A stretch of 64,000 nt of DNA from NCBI GenBank assembly GCA_902776725.1, contig CACYQX010000003.1:1-64000 (forward strand). The letters are read 5' to 3'. The translations under genes were made by a program, and so were the position numbers. Under the pieces are notes generated by a model that had not been told where the DNA came from, did not search any database, and worked only from the letters and a program-made list of their open reading frames with translations. Of the stretch, positions 49,759 to 59,170 are shown piece by piece. This stretch comes from an uncultured Eubacteriales bacterium (GTDB lineage Bacteria; Bacillota; Clostridia; Peptostreptococcales; Anaerovoracaceae). Every line of letters begins with the position of its first letter. Within the stretch, counting starts at the first letter, position 1.

Positions 49759-51201
49759 TTATTTTATCAGTACCTTTTTAATTATTTGTACAAAGTTTCT
49801 ATTGTTTGATGTATGAGCCAAATTGTCTATTATGGTTTCCGTGATGTCCTGATTCTGCATATTGGACATGGCTCTGCGCATAGCCCAGATTGCCTCCATC
49901 TCCTCCTGATCCATGAGAAGATCTTCTCTTCTCGTGCCGGAGCGGTTGAGGTCGATCGCCGGGAATATGCGTTTCTCCGAGAGGCGCCTATCGAGGTGCA
50001 GCTCCATATTACCTGTACCCTTAAACTCCTCATATATAACATCGTCCATACGAGAACCCGTCTCGACAAGGGCTGTCGCGAGTATTGTTATGCTTCCGCC
50101 CTCCTCGATATTTCTTGCGGCACCAAAGAACTTCTTCGGCTTATATAGAGCGCTTGGATCAAGGCCTCCCGTGAGCGTCCTTCCCGAAGGCTGCTCGACC
50201 AAATTGTAGGCCCTCGCAAGCCTCGTGATGCTGTCGAGGAGGATTACTACGTCCTGCTTATGCTCTGCCATTCTCTGAGCTCTCGCGAGTACCATTTCAG
50301 CAACCTTTACGTGGTGCTGCGGTCTCTCGTCAAAGGTCGAATAAATGACTTCTCCGCTAGTGAGCGAACGCTTCATATCCGTAACTTCTTCAGGTCTTTC
50401 ATCGACCAAGAGAACTATCAAATAAACATCCGGATGGTTGGTCTCTATACTGTTTGCAATCCTCTTTAGGAGCGTTGTCTTACCTGCCTTTGGCGGCGCA
50501 ACTATAAGGCCTCTCTGTCCCTTTCCCACAGGGGCTATCAGGTCAATCAGCCTCGTCGAAAGATCCTTTGCGCTAACCTCCATCGAAAGTCTCTCGTTCG
50601 GGAATATAGGTGTGAGATCCGAAAAATCAGGTCTCCTTATGGCCTCGCCCGGTTCCTCGTCGTTTACCGTATTCACATAGAGAAGAGCGCCGAATCTCTC
50701 TCCCTGGTTCGGGAGCCTTGAAATTCCGCAGATTTTGTCGCCCGTTTTGAGGTTGAACCTTCTGATCTGAGTCGGAGAAACATAGATATCCCTGTCGCTC
50801 GTCAGGAAATTGTCGAAGCGAAGGAACCCAAACCCTCCATCCTCTGCAATATCAAGGATTCCGACGACCTCAGGGCGCGGCTTTTCTTCGGTTTTCTCCT
50901 CTGGCTTGTCCTCGGTTTTTTCTTCCGGCTTTTCTTCCGGTTTTTCTTCCGCCTTCTCTTCCGCGGCCTCTACTGCCTCCGGAGATTCCACGGATTCCGT
51001 AGATTCTTCAACTTCGGCCTTCTTAGCCTTGGTCGCACGTGTCTTCTTTGGCTTTTCTTCTGCCTCCTCCAGCTCCAGCTGAGCAGCCTCAGCCTCCTTC
51101 TCGGCCTTCGTCTTTCTGGGAGCACGCTTCTTGGCAGGCGCCTTTTCCTCAACGTCAACAACAGTTTCTTCCAATACTTCTTCTTTTTTCTTTCTAGGCA
51201 T
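49759..51201 (-). CDS. rho: Transcription termination factor Rho with charged N-terminal extension
   Basis: 480 residues. The first 105 or so are Lys/Glu/Ala-rich with repeats of EEKPEEKTE. Then the RNA-binding domain ([16 protein letters not shown]) and the ATPase: Walker [24 protein letters not shown], and [10 protein letters not shown]. Rho forms a hexameric RNA helicase ending transcription. Such insertions/extensions are typical of some Firmicute and Actinobacterial Rho proteins and may drive phase separation or RNA binding. rpmE is not next to it. Confidence 0.95.
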   Translation of the reverse strand: MPRKKKEEVLEETVVDVEEKAPAKKRAPRKTKAEKEAEAAQLELEEAEEKPKKTRATKAKKAEVEESTESVESPEAVEAAEEKAEEKPEEKPEEKTEDKPEEKTEEKPRPEVVGILDIAEDGGFGFLRFDNFLTSDRDIYVSPTQIRRFNLKTGDKICGISRLPNQGERFGALLYVNTVNDEEPGEAIRRPDFSDLTPIFPNERLSMEVSAKDLSTRLIDLIAPVGKGQRGLIVAPPKAGKTTLLKRIANSIETNHPDVYLIVLLVDERPEEVTDMKRSLTSGEVIYSTFDERPQHHVKVAEMVLARAQRMAEHKQDVVILLDSITRLARAYNLVEQPSGRTLTGGLDPSALYKPKKFFGAARNIEEGGSITILATALVETGSRMDDVIYEEFKGTGNMELHLDRRLSEKRIFPAIDLNRSGTRREDLLMDQEEMEAIWAMRRAMSNMQNQDITETIIDNLAHTSNNRNFVQIIKKVLIK

Positions 51202-51292
51202 AAGTAAAACTTCGGCTGAACGCCTTTCCTTTCTCTTTAGATGGGATTGTAAGATTTAAAAAATGTGATAAAAGTTGATTAAAACTGGAGCC

Positions 51293-51321
51293 ATTATAAC
51301 CTAAAGGCCGAGAAAATGCAA
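51293..51321 (-). promoter_or_regulatory. Promoter of rho
   Basis: Minus strand TTGCAT (51,316-51,321), 17-base spacer, TATAAT (51,293-51,298). Confidence 0.7.
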
Positions 51322-51365
51322 ATTATCTTGCTTTTGCCCCACTTTTATTATCCTATTTATTATGG

Positions 51366-51371
51366 TACAAT
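51366..51371 (+). promoter_or_regulatory. -10 box of the small membrane protein operon
   Basis: TGGTACAAT, extended -10 (TACAAT at 51,366-51,371); -35 weak. ATG 29 bases downstream. Confidence 0.5.
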
Positions 51372-51399
51372 TAACAGTTGTAGGAAATTGGAGGTTACT

Positions 51400-51573
51400 A
51401 TGAAGAAAAGTGACAAAGAATTATTGAAAACGCTCAAGATGCAGCAGAAGCTGGAAAAGAAAAAGAATGCCGAAAACATCGTGGTATTTACCGCGGTATT
51501 TGCCATAGTGGCGCTTGGCGTTGTTGCTGCTGCTCTCAGCTTCAAGGCTCCTCAAGAAAAGGTTGATCTGTAA
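51400..51573 (+). CDS. Small single-span membrane protein
   Basis: 57 residues: basic helix (KKSDKELLKTLKMQQKLEKK), one membrane span (VVFTAVFAIVALGVVAAAL) and a short tail. Start supported by GGAGG. Precedes the sensor kinase by 18 bases, so may help it. No family known. Confidence 0.6.
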   Translation: MKKSDKELLKTLKMQQKLEKKKNAENIVVFTAVFAIVALGVVAAALSFKAPQEKVDL

Positions 51574-51591
51574 ACCGAATTTGTAAAGGCT

Positions 51592-53547
51592 ATGAAGAAA
51601 CAAAGTAAATCTACACCTGTAACATTGATAGCGTTTTTCATTACGCTTTTTGTCATGTTTGTCGTTGTGGCTTTTATCCTTCTGGGCAAAGCCAATACCA
51701 ACGCAAACCTGAGGCCGCGTAATTTGTCGTATGATAACGGCTGGACCTTAGTGCAAGAAGGAATCGAAGGTACTACCGTCGATCTCCCGACAAAGATTAC
51801 GACTTCCGCCTCGGAGATTTCCGTACTCAAAAAGGAACTCCCCTCCAATATTTCTTCCAGAGACGCCATCGCCGTAAGAAACTATCACCAGCTCCTCCAC
51901 GTAAGGATCGGTGACGAAATCATCTATGCTTATCCGAACATCGGTTGGAACGGCGTCGGAAACATGATAAGCGATGAGTGGATTGTCGTGAACCTTAAAC
52001 CGGAGTATGCGGGAAAGACGATTTCTCTCCACTTCACAAATACATCGATGTTCAAAACATCGTTCAATATCAGCAATATCTGCTACGGAACGGATAACGA
52101 CGTAGTTCAATACATCCGCGACACGACGTTTATGCCTTATATTTGGGGCCTCATAATCTTTATCATAGGACTCTTCCTCTTGATTATGAGCTGGGTATAC
52201 GGCAAACCAACCGACCAAAGACCTAATACCGCCATGGGCGCGGCACTCCTTTGCTTTGGTCTCTGGCTGATCAATAGATCGCTCATGCCGATACTTACGA
52301 GATTCTCGGGCGCTCTTTATCTCTTTGCCGTGCTCGCACTCATGTTTGTTCCGCCGTGCATTTTCCTTTACTCATATTACAGAAACAAAGAGCACCGTCA
52401 GATATCCTTCAAATGCTATCAGATTGCCATCGGAGCAGATGTCTTCTTGATTCTCTCCTGCATAGTGATTCGATATAACGCAAATATCATCGCAATCCTT
52501 TGCTATCTCCTCAGCGGAATCGGCATCGTCCTTAACGGCGTGCTTCTCTTTAAATCCGCATTCGGAGAAAAGGCAAATCTGCTTACCCGAACAGAGCTCA
52601 GGCTTAACAGAACCGAGTTCTTTGCAAATATTATTCTTCCGATAATCGTAATCGCGGAGTCGATAATATTCAGCAACAGAATGTGGACTGAGACGAGTAT
52701 GCTCTTTAGAACGGGTCTTCTTATCTACGCGTTCATCTATATGATGTTCGTGTTCTGGAGAAACCTCCTTGCGTTCTCTGACAGAGTAACCGTAACGAAG
52801 AGACTAAAAGAGAATCAGCTGAAGCTGATGATGGACCAGATTCAGCCGCACTTCCTCTTCAATACCTTGAGTGCGATACGTATACTCATCAAAATGGAGC
52901 CGGATATGGCGTATGATGCGATGTACGACTTTTCAAAATATCTGAGAGCAAATATCGACAACGTAAACAATATCGACGGAATAGATTTTGCCTCTGAGGT
53001 CGAGCACATCAAGAGCTATGTTAACATCGAAAAGATACGATTCGGCGACAGAGTAAATGCCGAGTACGATATTCAGGTGGACGACTTCTTTGTTCCGCCG
53101 CTATCCATCCAGAGCCTTATCGAGAACGCCATCCAGTACGGCATCCTTCCAAAGATGCGTGGCGGAACCATCTGGCTCAGGAGCTATGAGACCAACGACT
53201 ACGATGTGGTTGAGATAGAAGACGACGGCGTTGGCTTCAACAGAGAGACGGCGTCTCACCTCTTCTCCATCTACTCGAGCAACGACGATGATGTCGGCAT
53301 GGAATCCAATCAGGTTCTGCGCACGGCTATGACCGAAGTAATGGAGAATCTGAACCTGACCGATGCAAACGGTAACCCAATCGTATTTGCGGGACCGATC
53401 AAGAATAACGATTTCACAGAGGAGCATCAGTCATCGCATACCATGAACATCTTCCTGCGTCTGCGCGAGATGTCGGGTGCAAAATTTGAAATCACCAGTA
53501 CCGAGGGACAGGGTACGCTTATACGAGTGCTGATACCAAAGAACTAA
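51592..53547 (+). CDS. LytS/His_kinase-type sensor histidine kinase with 7TM-like N-terminus
   Basis: 651 residues. A signal-anchor (about 8-28), an extracytoplasmic beta domain resembling 7TMR-DISM extracellular domains (about 35-165), seven membrane spans (about 175-385), then a His_kinase domain: QIQPHFLFNTLSAIRILIK (phosphorylated His) and HATPase (LIENAIQYGILPKMRGG N box; VEIEDDGVGFN). No response regulator gene next to it, so an orphan kinase. Followed by thrS with a 21-base gap. Confidence 0.85.
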   Translation: MKKQSKSTPVTLIAFFITLFVMFVVVAFILLGKANTNANLRPRNLSYDNGWTLVQEGIEGTTVDLPTKITTSASEISVLKKELPSNISSRDAIAVRNYHQLLHVRIGDEIIYAYPNIGWNGVGNMISDEWIVVNLKPEYAGKTISLHFTNTSMFKTSFNISNICYGTDNDVVQYIRDTTFMPYIWGLIIFIIGLFLLIMSWVYGKPTDQRPNTAMGAALLCFGLWLINRSLMPILTRFSGALYLFAVLALMFVPPCIFLYSYYRNKEHRQISFKCYQIAIGADVFLILSCIVIRYNANIIAILCYLLSGIGIVLNGVLLFKSAFGEKANLLTRTELRLNRTEFFANIILPIIVIAESIIFSNRMWTETSMLFRTGLLIYAFIYMMFVFWRNLLAFSDRVTVTKRLKENQLKLMMDQIQPHFLFNTLSAIRILIKMEPDMAYDAMYDFSKYLRANIDNVNNIDGIDFASEVEHIKSYVNIEKIRFGDRVNAEYDIQVDDFFVPPLSIQSLIENAIQYGILPKMRGGTIWLRSYETNDYDVVEIEDDGVGFNRETASHLFSIYSSNDDDVGMESNQVLRTAMTEVMENLNLTDANGNPIVFAGPIKNNDFTEEHQSSHTMNIFLRLREMSGAKFEITSTEGQGTLIRVLIPKN

Positions 53548-53568
53548 TAATTTATTAACGAGGACTAT

Positions 53569-55410
53569 ATGGAAAGAGAAGATTTACTTGATGTTTATCG
53601 CCATTCGCTGGCGCATGTGCTCGCCAAGGCGGTAATCGAAATTTTTGGAAAAGAGAACGTGCAGTATGCCATCGGGCCGGAGGTTTCCGATGGCCTTTAC
53701 TATGACTTTGTTCTGCCGCGCGCAATAACAAAGGAGGACTTCCCCGAAATCGAGGAGAAGATGCACGAGATTATAAAGCGTCGCGAAGCTTGGCTCCGTC
53801 AGGAGATTTCAAGAGACGCCGCGCTTGAGATGTTCAAGGATCAAAGATTCAAGACGGAGCTCATTCAGGATCTTCCTGAAGACGAAACTCTTACTATTTA
53901 TTATACGGGCGAAGACTTTGTCGATCTCTGCCGCGGACCTCATGTAGATAACTCTCAGGAGCTTCTCTCCGCAGCTTTTCAGGTCAAGTCCGCATCGGGA
54001 TCATACTGGAGAGGCGACGAGCATAACGAGCAGCTTCAGAGAATCTACGTCTATGCCTTCCCCGACAAGCAGCAGCTCAAAGATCACCTTAAGCTGATTC
54101 AGGAGGCAATGGAACGCGACCACAAGAAGCTCGGTCAGCAGCTCGAACTCTTTATGTTTGACGAAACAGCCCCCGGCATGCCCTACTGGCTACCGAGAGG
54201 CTGGAGACTATATAACACCCTGATGGACTTCTCCAGGGGGCTTCAGGACGCATACGGCTACCAGGAAATCTGTGCACCGGTATTCAACAACAGAAAGCTC
54301 TATCTGATCAGCGGTCACTGGGCTCATTATCAGAACAATATGTTCGTTGTACCGGAACTCGAGCGCGACGAAAACGGAAAGATAATCCTTGACGAGAACG
54401 GATCGTTCAAGATGAAACCAGTCGAGGAAGCGGATATCTATTCGGCAAAGCCGATGAACTGCCCTAACGCGATGGTCGTATTTAAATCGCAGATTCGTTC
54501 TTATAGAGATCTTCCGCTGAGGCTCTCAGAGAACAACGTTCTCCATAGAAAAGAAAAGTCCGGTCAACTCAATGGACTTCTTCGCGTTCAGGAATTCCGT
54601 CAGGATGACGATCACACCTTTGTTATGGAGTCGCAGATAGAAGAAGAGATTGGAAAGATCTTTGAGCTAACCGACATTATCTATTCGACACTCGGGCTTT
54701 CATACAGGGCCGAGCTTTCGACTCGTCCGGAAGACTTTATGGGCGATATCGAGACTTGGAACGACGCAGAGCGCGCACTTAAGAATATACTCGATGCAAA
54801 ATATGGCGAAGGCGGTTACGAAATCAACGAAGGCGACGGCGCATTCTACGGACCAAAGATAGATCTTCAGATGAAGGACGCTCTCGGCAGAGAATGGCAG
54901 TGCGGAACTATACAGCTTGACTTCCAGCTCCCGCATAATTTTGAACTTAAATATACCGCGCCCGACGGAAGCCTAAAGCAGCCTATCGTTATTCACAGAG
55001 CTCTCTACGGCTCGTTCGAAAGATTCATCGCGGTTATCATAGAGAACTTCAAGGGTGCATTCCCCTTCTGGCTCTCACCGACTCAGGTCGCGGTAGTTCC
55101 AATCAAGACCGAGCACAATGATTACGCAGAGGAAATCTGTAAGCTGCTCCGAGCAAATCATATCCGCTATGAGGTTGATTACGAAGACAAAAATATGAAT
55201 GCCAAGATTAAGACATTCAAGAACTTCAAGACTCCGTACATAATAGTTGTCGGAGGACAGGAGGCAGAAAGCAGAACCGTATCGATTAATATTCGCGGTT
55301 CCAACCAGCAGCTCAGAAACGTTCCTCTCGACACATTCCTCGATATGTGCGATATGATGAACGAGGAACGCACCCTCGAGCTACTCACCGAAGTCCCACC
55401 CACTTTCTAG
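53569..55410 (+). CDS. thrS: Threonyl-tRNA synthetase lacking the TGS domain
   Basis: 613 residues against the usual 640. It begins at the editing domain (HSLAHVLAKAV, CRGPHV) without the ubiquitin-like TGS domain, and a stop lies upstream, so this is genuine. Class II core: zinc Cys in SAKPMNCPNAMVV, motif 2 RVQEFRQDDDHTF, motif 3 RALYGSFERFIAV; C-terminal anticodon domain. Charges tRNA-Thr and edits Ser. Start has GAGG. Confidence 0.95.
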   Translation: MEREDLLDVYRHSLAHVLAKAVIEIFGKENVQYAIGPEVSDGLYYDFVLPRAITKEDFPEIEEKMHEIIKRREAWLRQEISRDAALEMFKDQRFKTELIQDLPEDETLTIYYTGEDFVDLCRGPHVDNSQELLSAAFQVKSASGSYWRGDEHNEQLQRIYVYAFPDKQQLKDHLKLIQEAMERDHKKLGQQLELFMFDETAPGMPYWLPRGWRLYNTLMDFSRGLQDAYGYQEICAPVFNNRKLYLISGHWAHYQNNMFVVPELERDENGKIILDENGSFKMKPVEEADIYSAKPMNCPNAMVVFKSQIRSYRDLPLRLSENNVLHRKEKSGQLNGLLRVQEFRQDDDHTFVMESQIEEEIGKIFELTDIIYSTLGLSYRAELSTRPEDFMGDIETWNDAERALKNILDAKYGEGGYEINEGDGAFYGPKIDLQMKDALGREWQCGTIQLDFQLPHNFELKYTAPDGSLKQPIVIHRALYGSFERFIAVIIENFKGAFPFWLSPTQVAVVPIKTEHNDYAEEICKLLRANHIRYEVDYEDKNMNAKIKTFKNFKTPYIIVVGGQEAESRTVSINIRGSNQQLRNVPLDTFLDMCDMMNEERTLELLTEVPPTF

Positions 55411-55478
55411 TCTTATGGGAACAAACATGATTCCCTTCACGGGTCCTCGGAACGGACAATTACAACTTCAATAAAATT

Positions 55479-55545
55479 GAACCTCTGGAGGGTTGCATCG
55501 AAGGTCTTCGACCCGATGCCAACCTCACAGAGGTTCTTCTTTTAT
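55479..55545 (+). terminator. Long structured terminator after thrS
   Basis: GAACCTCTG (55,479-55,487) pairs with CAGAGGTTC (55,528-55,536); inner GTTG-CATCG pairs with CGATG-CCAAC; then TTCTTTTATTT. The remaining stretch 55,411-55,605 holds two smaller hairpins (about 55,418-55,435 and 55,580-55,602) and no gene. Confidence 0.7.
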
Positions 55546-55605
55546 TTCGTGTAATTGTGCCCGCCCCTGTGGAATCGTTCAGGGAACATATCTGCTCCCT
55601 TCAGA

Positions 55606-56325
55606 CTAGAGCGGATGGTCTTCGCGGGATTCCTTGCGGATGGTCCTGATCATCAGGATGTCGACGGCGATGATGAATGCGAAGAAGATCAGCGTAGATA
55701 ACGTCGTCTGCTTCATCGCACATGCATCGTAGAATCCGTGAAGGAGTACCGCGACTATGTAGGCGAGCCACCTGTTGGTCGAGGCCTTTTGTTCGTCTCC
55801 TCTGTTTGCCCAGAGGCGCGCTCTTCCGTAGAAGAATCCCATGAATACCGCAAATGACATATGCCCCGGAATCGCAAGTAGCGCTCTTGTCGGTGCGATT
55901 GTGAGTCCGTATCCGATTACATACCCGATGTTTTCAAACGCGGCAAATCCGAGAGAAATAAATACGGCGTAGATGATTCCGTCGAATCTAAAATTAAAAT
56001 GCGAGTTGCGCCACGTAACAGCCTTCATAAGGATGTACTTTGTTCCCTCTTCTATTACGGCGACCACCAGGAATGCCAGTATAATTACATAGAGCGGGTT
56101 AGACACGCTTATAAATCTATCAAGCACCGCTATCGCAAGTGTCTCGAAACCTCCGGAAAGGAGCGCGGCAACAACGCCAAGTCCGAGCAGCTTCAAAAGA
56201 AGGCTGGCCGGTTCTTTTTCTATCGTGTCCTTTCTGTATATATAAAACAGAAGAAGGGCGGCTGGAAATACTGCCGCTATTATATATATGATTCCAATCG
56301 GCATTAAATAGCTTAAAGAAAACAC
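55606..56325 (-). CDS. PrsW family intramembrane metalloprotease
   Basis: 239 residues, GTG start at 56,325 (AGG upstream; ATG at 56,304 is an alternative). Seven to eight membrane spans. Motifs: VIEEGTKYI (EExxK), FAAFENIGY, IPGHMSFAVFMGFFYG and LLHGFYDACA. PrsW cuts anti-sigma factors such as RsiW; target here unknown. Lies 9 bases after the CtpE-like ATPase gene. Confidence 0.85.
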   Translation of the reverse strand: MFSLSYLMPIGIIYIIAAVFPAALLLFYIYRKDTIEKEPASLLLKLLGLGVVAALLSGGFETLAIAVLDRFISVSNPLYVIILAFLVVAVIEEGTKYILMKAVTWRNSHFNFRFDGIIYAVFISLGFAAFENIGYVIGYGLTIAPTRALLAIPGHMSFAVFMGFFYGRARLWANRGDEQKASTNRWLAYIVAVLLHGFYDACAMKQTTLSTLIFFAFIIAVDILMIRTIRKESREDHPL

Positions 56326-56334
56326 TTTGTCTAC

Positions 56335-58713
56335 CTACTCCTCTCTTCCGTGTCTGCGACGACGCTCTACTCTCTTCGCTTCTTTCTTTGCAATCTGCTG
56401 GCCTCTTAGGTATGAGCCTGCACTCGCAGCTTTATGTACATAGCGGAATACCGCTTCGGTTGCGATTATAAATACGATTAGGAGCATCATTGCTCTCGTC
56501 GTTATTCCCGTGATTCCGAATACCTCAGGCATAAATATTACGCAGAACGCCATGCCCGCAACAAGGAGCGCAATCATCGCAATGTGGAATTTGTTCATCG
56601 GAACCGCGACCTTGGTCAGGAAGAGGAATCCAACAAGCGCAACCAACATTGTAGCCGATGTGGAAATACACTCCGCATCTATCCTGAACACGCGTCCGAA
56701 GATTACCATTGCGCTTACGGAAATAAACATAGTAAGTCCCGCCGGCGCCGCCATCTTGAGCACATTAGACAGGAAGTTCCCTCTTATTCTCTTGGTATTC
56801 GGCTCTAGCGCAAGTATGAATGACGGAACGCCGATAGTAAACGCACTGATCAAAGTAAGCTGTCTCGGCTTCAACGGATACGAGAGCACGCTTATCATCG
56901 AGAATATGGCCAGGAGAATCGAGAATATATTCTTTGTCAGATAGAGCGATGCCGCTCTCTGAATATTGTTTACAACTCTTCTTCCCTCCGCGACGACAGA
57001 AGGCATCTTGCTGAAATTCGAATCCATAAGAACAAGCTGCGCAACATTGGATGCCGCATCACTTCCCGATGCCATCGCAACTGAGCAGTCCGCATCCTTG
57101 AGTGCGAGGATATCGTTAACACCATCGCCTGTCATTCCGACGGTTCTACCCTGCTCCTGGAGCGCTCTTACAAACTTTCTCTTCTGCTCTGGACTGACAC
57201 GACCAAAGACCGTAAACCTCTGCACCGCGTCGTAGATTGCCCTGTCGTTTACAAGCGTCCTTGCATCGACATAGTGATCCGCATTCGGAATTCCCGCCTC
57301 CATCGCGACATGCGATACAGTCTCGGGGTTGTCTCCCGAAATCACCTTTATCTCAACATCGTTTTCCGCGAAATATCTAAACGTCTCCGGAGCAGATTCT
57401 CTAACCGGGTTATTTAATAGAATGAAACCGATTGCATCAGCTCTTCCGACAAGTTCCTGTCCCGCAGGAATCTCTGTAACCTCAGCAAAGGCAAGCACGC
57501 GGAAGCCTCTCTCACTCATATCTACAACATAGTCTCTATATAGATGGTAGCTTGATCCAAGCACATTCTCAGGTGCGCCAAGCACATAGTTTCCTCCGAG
57601 GAAACAAACTCCGCTGTATTTGTATCTGGACGAGAACGGGCAAACCTTTACAACCTCCCAGTCGCCCGTTTCCACAAAGTATTCCTTTAGGGCCTCCATC
57701 GTCGCATTGTCCGCAGTCTGCGCCGCAACAAAGGATCCTATCAGACGGCTGACGTCTTCTTCATGTATGCGGCGATTTGCAGGAACAAAGCTGTCGACCT
57801 TCATTTCGTTTTCTGTAATCGTTCCTGTCTTATCAACGCAGAGAACGTCTACGCGCGCAAGCGCCTCGATACATTTTAGGTTTTGGACGAGTACATCCCT
57901 TCTTGCGAGCTTGATTGCGGAAACTACCATCGCCACAGAAGCCGTTATATAAAGTCCTTCCGGAATCATTCCGAGAACAGCCGCAACCATCGATATGACG
58001 CTTTCCGGAAGTTTCATATCGAGAACCACCATCTGCTGAATCATCATAACTATTCCGACAGGAATGATGACAATGCCGATAACTTTGACAAGTTTATCGA
58101 GCGATATAATCATCTCGGAGTCTTCGTGCGCTCCGCTCTTTGTAGCCTCAAGTGTAAGCTTGGATATATATGCGTCTTTTCCGACAGCAGTCAGAACGGC
58201 CAGACATTCTCCCGAAACAACATAGCTTCCCGAAAGAAGGCTGTCGCCTTTATTCTTGCTGATTTCTTCCGCCTCACCCGTCAGCAACGCTTCGTTTACT
58301 TGAATCGAACCTTCTATTACCTTGGCGTCCGCCGGGATCTGATTTCCCGCTCTAAGTACAACCACGTCGTCGATAACGAGATCCGCAACCTGCACCTGGA
58401 CCTCTTCACCGTTTCTGATTGCGCGAGCGCGCGGCATCTTCATGAGTTTCAGCTTGTCGAGCGTTCTTTTTGATCTTATCTCCTGGAAGATACCGATGAA
58501 TGTGTTTGCGACCACGAGTATCATAAATGTCAGCTCTTTAAATGAACCCACAAAAATCAGGAGTCCCGCCAGCACAACAAACACCAAGTTAAAATAAGTA
58601 AACACATTACTCTTGATAATCTGTTTGATGGTGCGCGTCGACGGATCAACCTGAATGTTGGTCTGACATGTATCTATTCTATGTTGTACTTCCCTGTCGG
58701 TAAGTCCCGGCAT
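56335..58713 (-). CDS. CtpE-like P-type cation ATPase
   Basis: 792 residues. P-type motifs: LLTGEAEE, DKTGTITENEM, GMTGDGVNDILALK. The start PGLTDREVQHRI...NVFTYFNLVFVVL and IGIFQEIRSKRTLDKLKLM resemble mycobacterial CtpE (calcium uptake). About ten membrane spans. Transports a cation, probably Ca2+ or similar. Start has AGGAG. Confidence 0.85.
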   Translation of the reverse strand: MPGLTDREVQHRIDTCQTNIQVDPSTRTIKQIIKSNVFTYFNLVFVVLAGLLIFVGSFKELTFMILVVANTFIGIFQEIRSKRTLDKLKLMKMPRARAIRNGEEVQVQVADLVIDDVVVLRAGNQIPADAKVIEGSIQVNEALLTGEAEEISKNKGDSLLSGSYVVSGECLAVLTAVGKDAYISKLTLEATKSGAHEDSEMIISLDKLVKVIGIVIIPVGIVMMIQQMVVLDMKLPESVISMVAAVLGMIPEGLYITASVAMVVSAIKLARRDVLVQNLKCIEALARVDVLCVDKTGTITENEMKVDSFVPANRRIHEEDVSRLIGSFVAAQTADNATMEALKEYFVETGDWEVVKVCPFSSRYKYSGVCFLGGNYVLGAPENVLGSSYHLYRDYVVDMSERGFRVLAFAEVTEIPAGQELVGRADAIGFILLNNPVRESAPETFRYFAENDVEIKVISGDNPETVSHVAMEAGIPNADHYVDARTLVNDRAIYDAVQRFTVFGRVSPEQKRKFVRALQEQGRTVGMTGDGVNDILALKDADCSVAMASGSDAASNVAQLVLMDSNFSKMPSVVAEGRRVVNNIQRAASLYLTKNIFSILLAIFSMISVLSYPLKPRQLTLISAFTIGVPSFILALEPNTKRIRGNFLSNVLKMAAPAGLTMFISVSAMVIFGRVFRIDAECISTSATMLVALVGFLFLTKVAVPMNKFHIAMIALLVAGMAFCVIFMPEVFGITGITTRAMMLLIVFIIATEAVFRYVHKAASAGSYLRGQQIAKKEAKRVERRRRHGREE

Positions 58714-58722
58714 AATATCTCC

Positions 58723-59154
58723 TTAGATTCTTAGTATATCTTCCTCCGACACCATCGGAACTCCTGCCTCCGACAGTATCTTCTCTCCGAGTTCCGTATC
58801 GGAAAGCCTGAGTATCGCGCATGCGCGTGCTCCGTTTTCAACAACAAATGCATACGTATACTCAATATCTATATCCGCGTCCATCAGAACCTTGAGCACG
58901 GACGCGAGTCCTCCCGGAACGTCTGCCGCTTCCGCCGCAACAACATCGTTTATGGAGAAAACTATCTCAGCATCGGATAGCGCCTGCGCGGCAGCATCCT
59001 TGTCGTCCACTATAACGCGCAAGATTCCAAAATCCTTCGTGTCCGCGATGCTCATCGCCCTGAGGCTTACGTTGTTGTCGCTCAAGCATTTCAATACGTC
59101 CGCGAGAGCGCCTTTTTTATTTTCAACAAAAACCGAAATCTGTTTTATCGCCAT
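58723..59154 (-). CDS. ACT domain protein (tandem ACT)
   Basis: 143 residues, two ACT domains: QISVFVENKKGALADVLKCL (2-70) and GGLASVLKVLMDADIDIEYT (75-143). Small-molecule (amino acid) sensor. It is paired with the PaaK gene 17 bases upstream, as in aromatic acid-related operons. Start has AAAGGA. Confidence 0.85.
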   Translation of the reverse strand: MAIKQISVFVENKKGALADVLKCLSDNNVSLRAMSIADTKDFGILRVIVDDKDAAAQALSDAEIVFSINDVVAAEAADVPGGLASVLKVLMDADIDIEYTYAFVVENGARACAILRLSDTELGEKILSEAGVPMVSEEDILRI

Positions 59155-59170
59155 GGTCGTATCCTTTCTA

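Noticed and set aside
49813..51161. Several long ORFs opposite or out of frame to rho
   Set aside because: Shadows caused by the Lys/Glu-rich codons; no start signals or recognisable domains.
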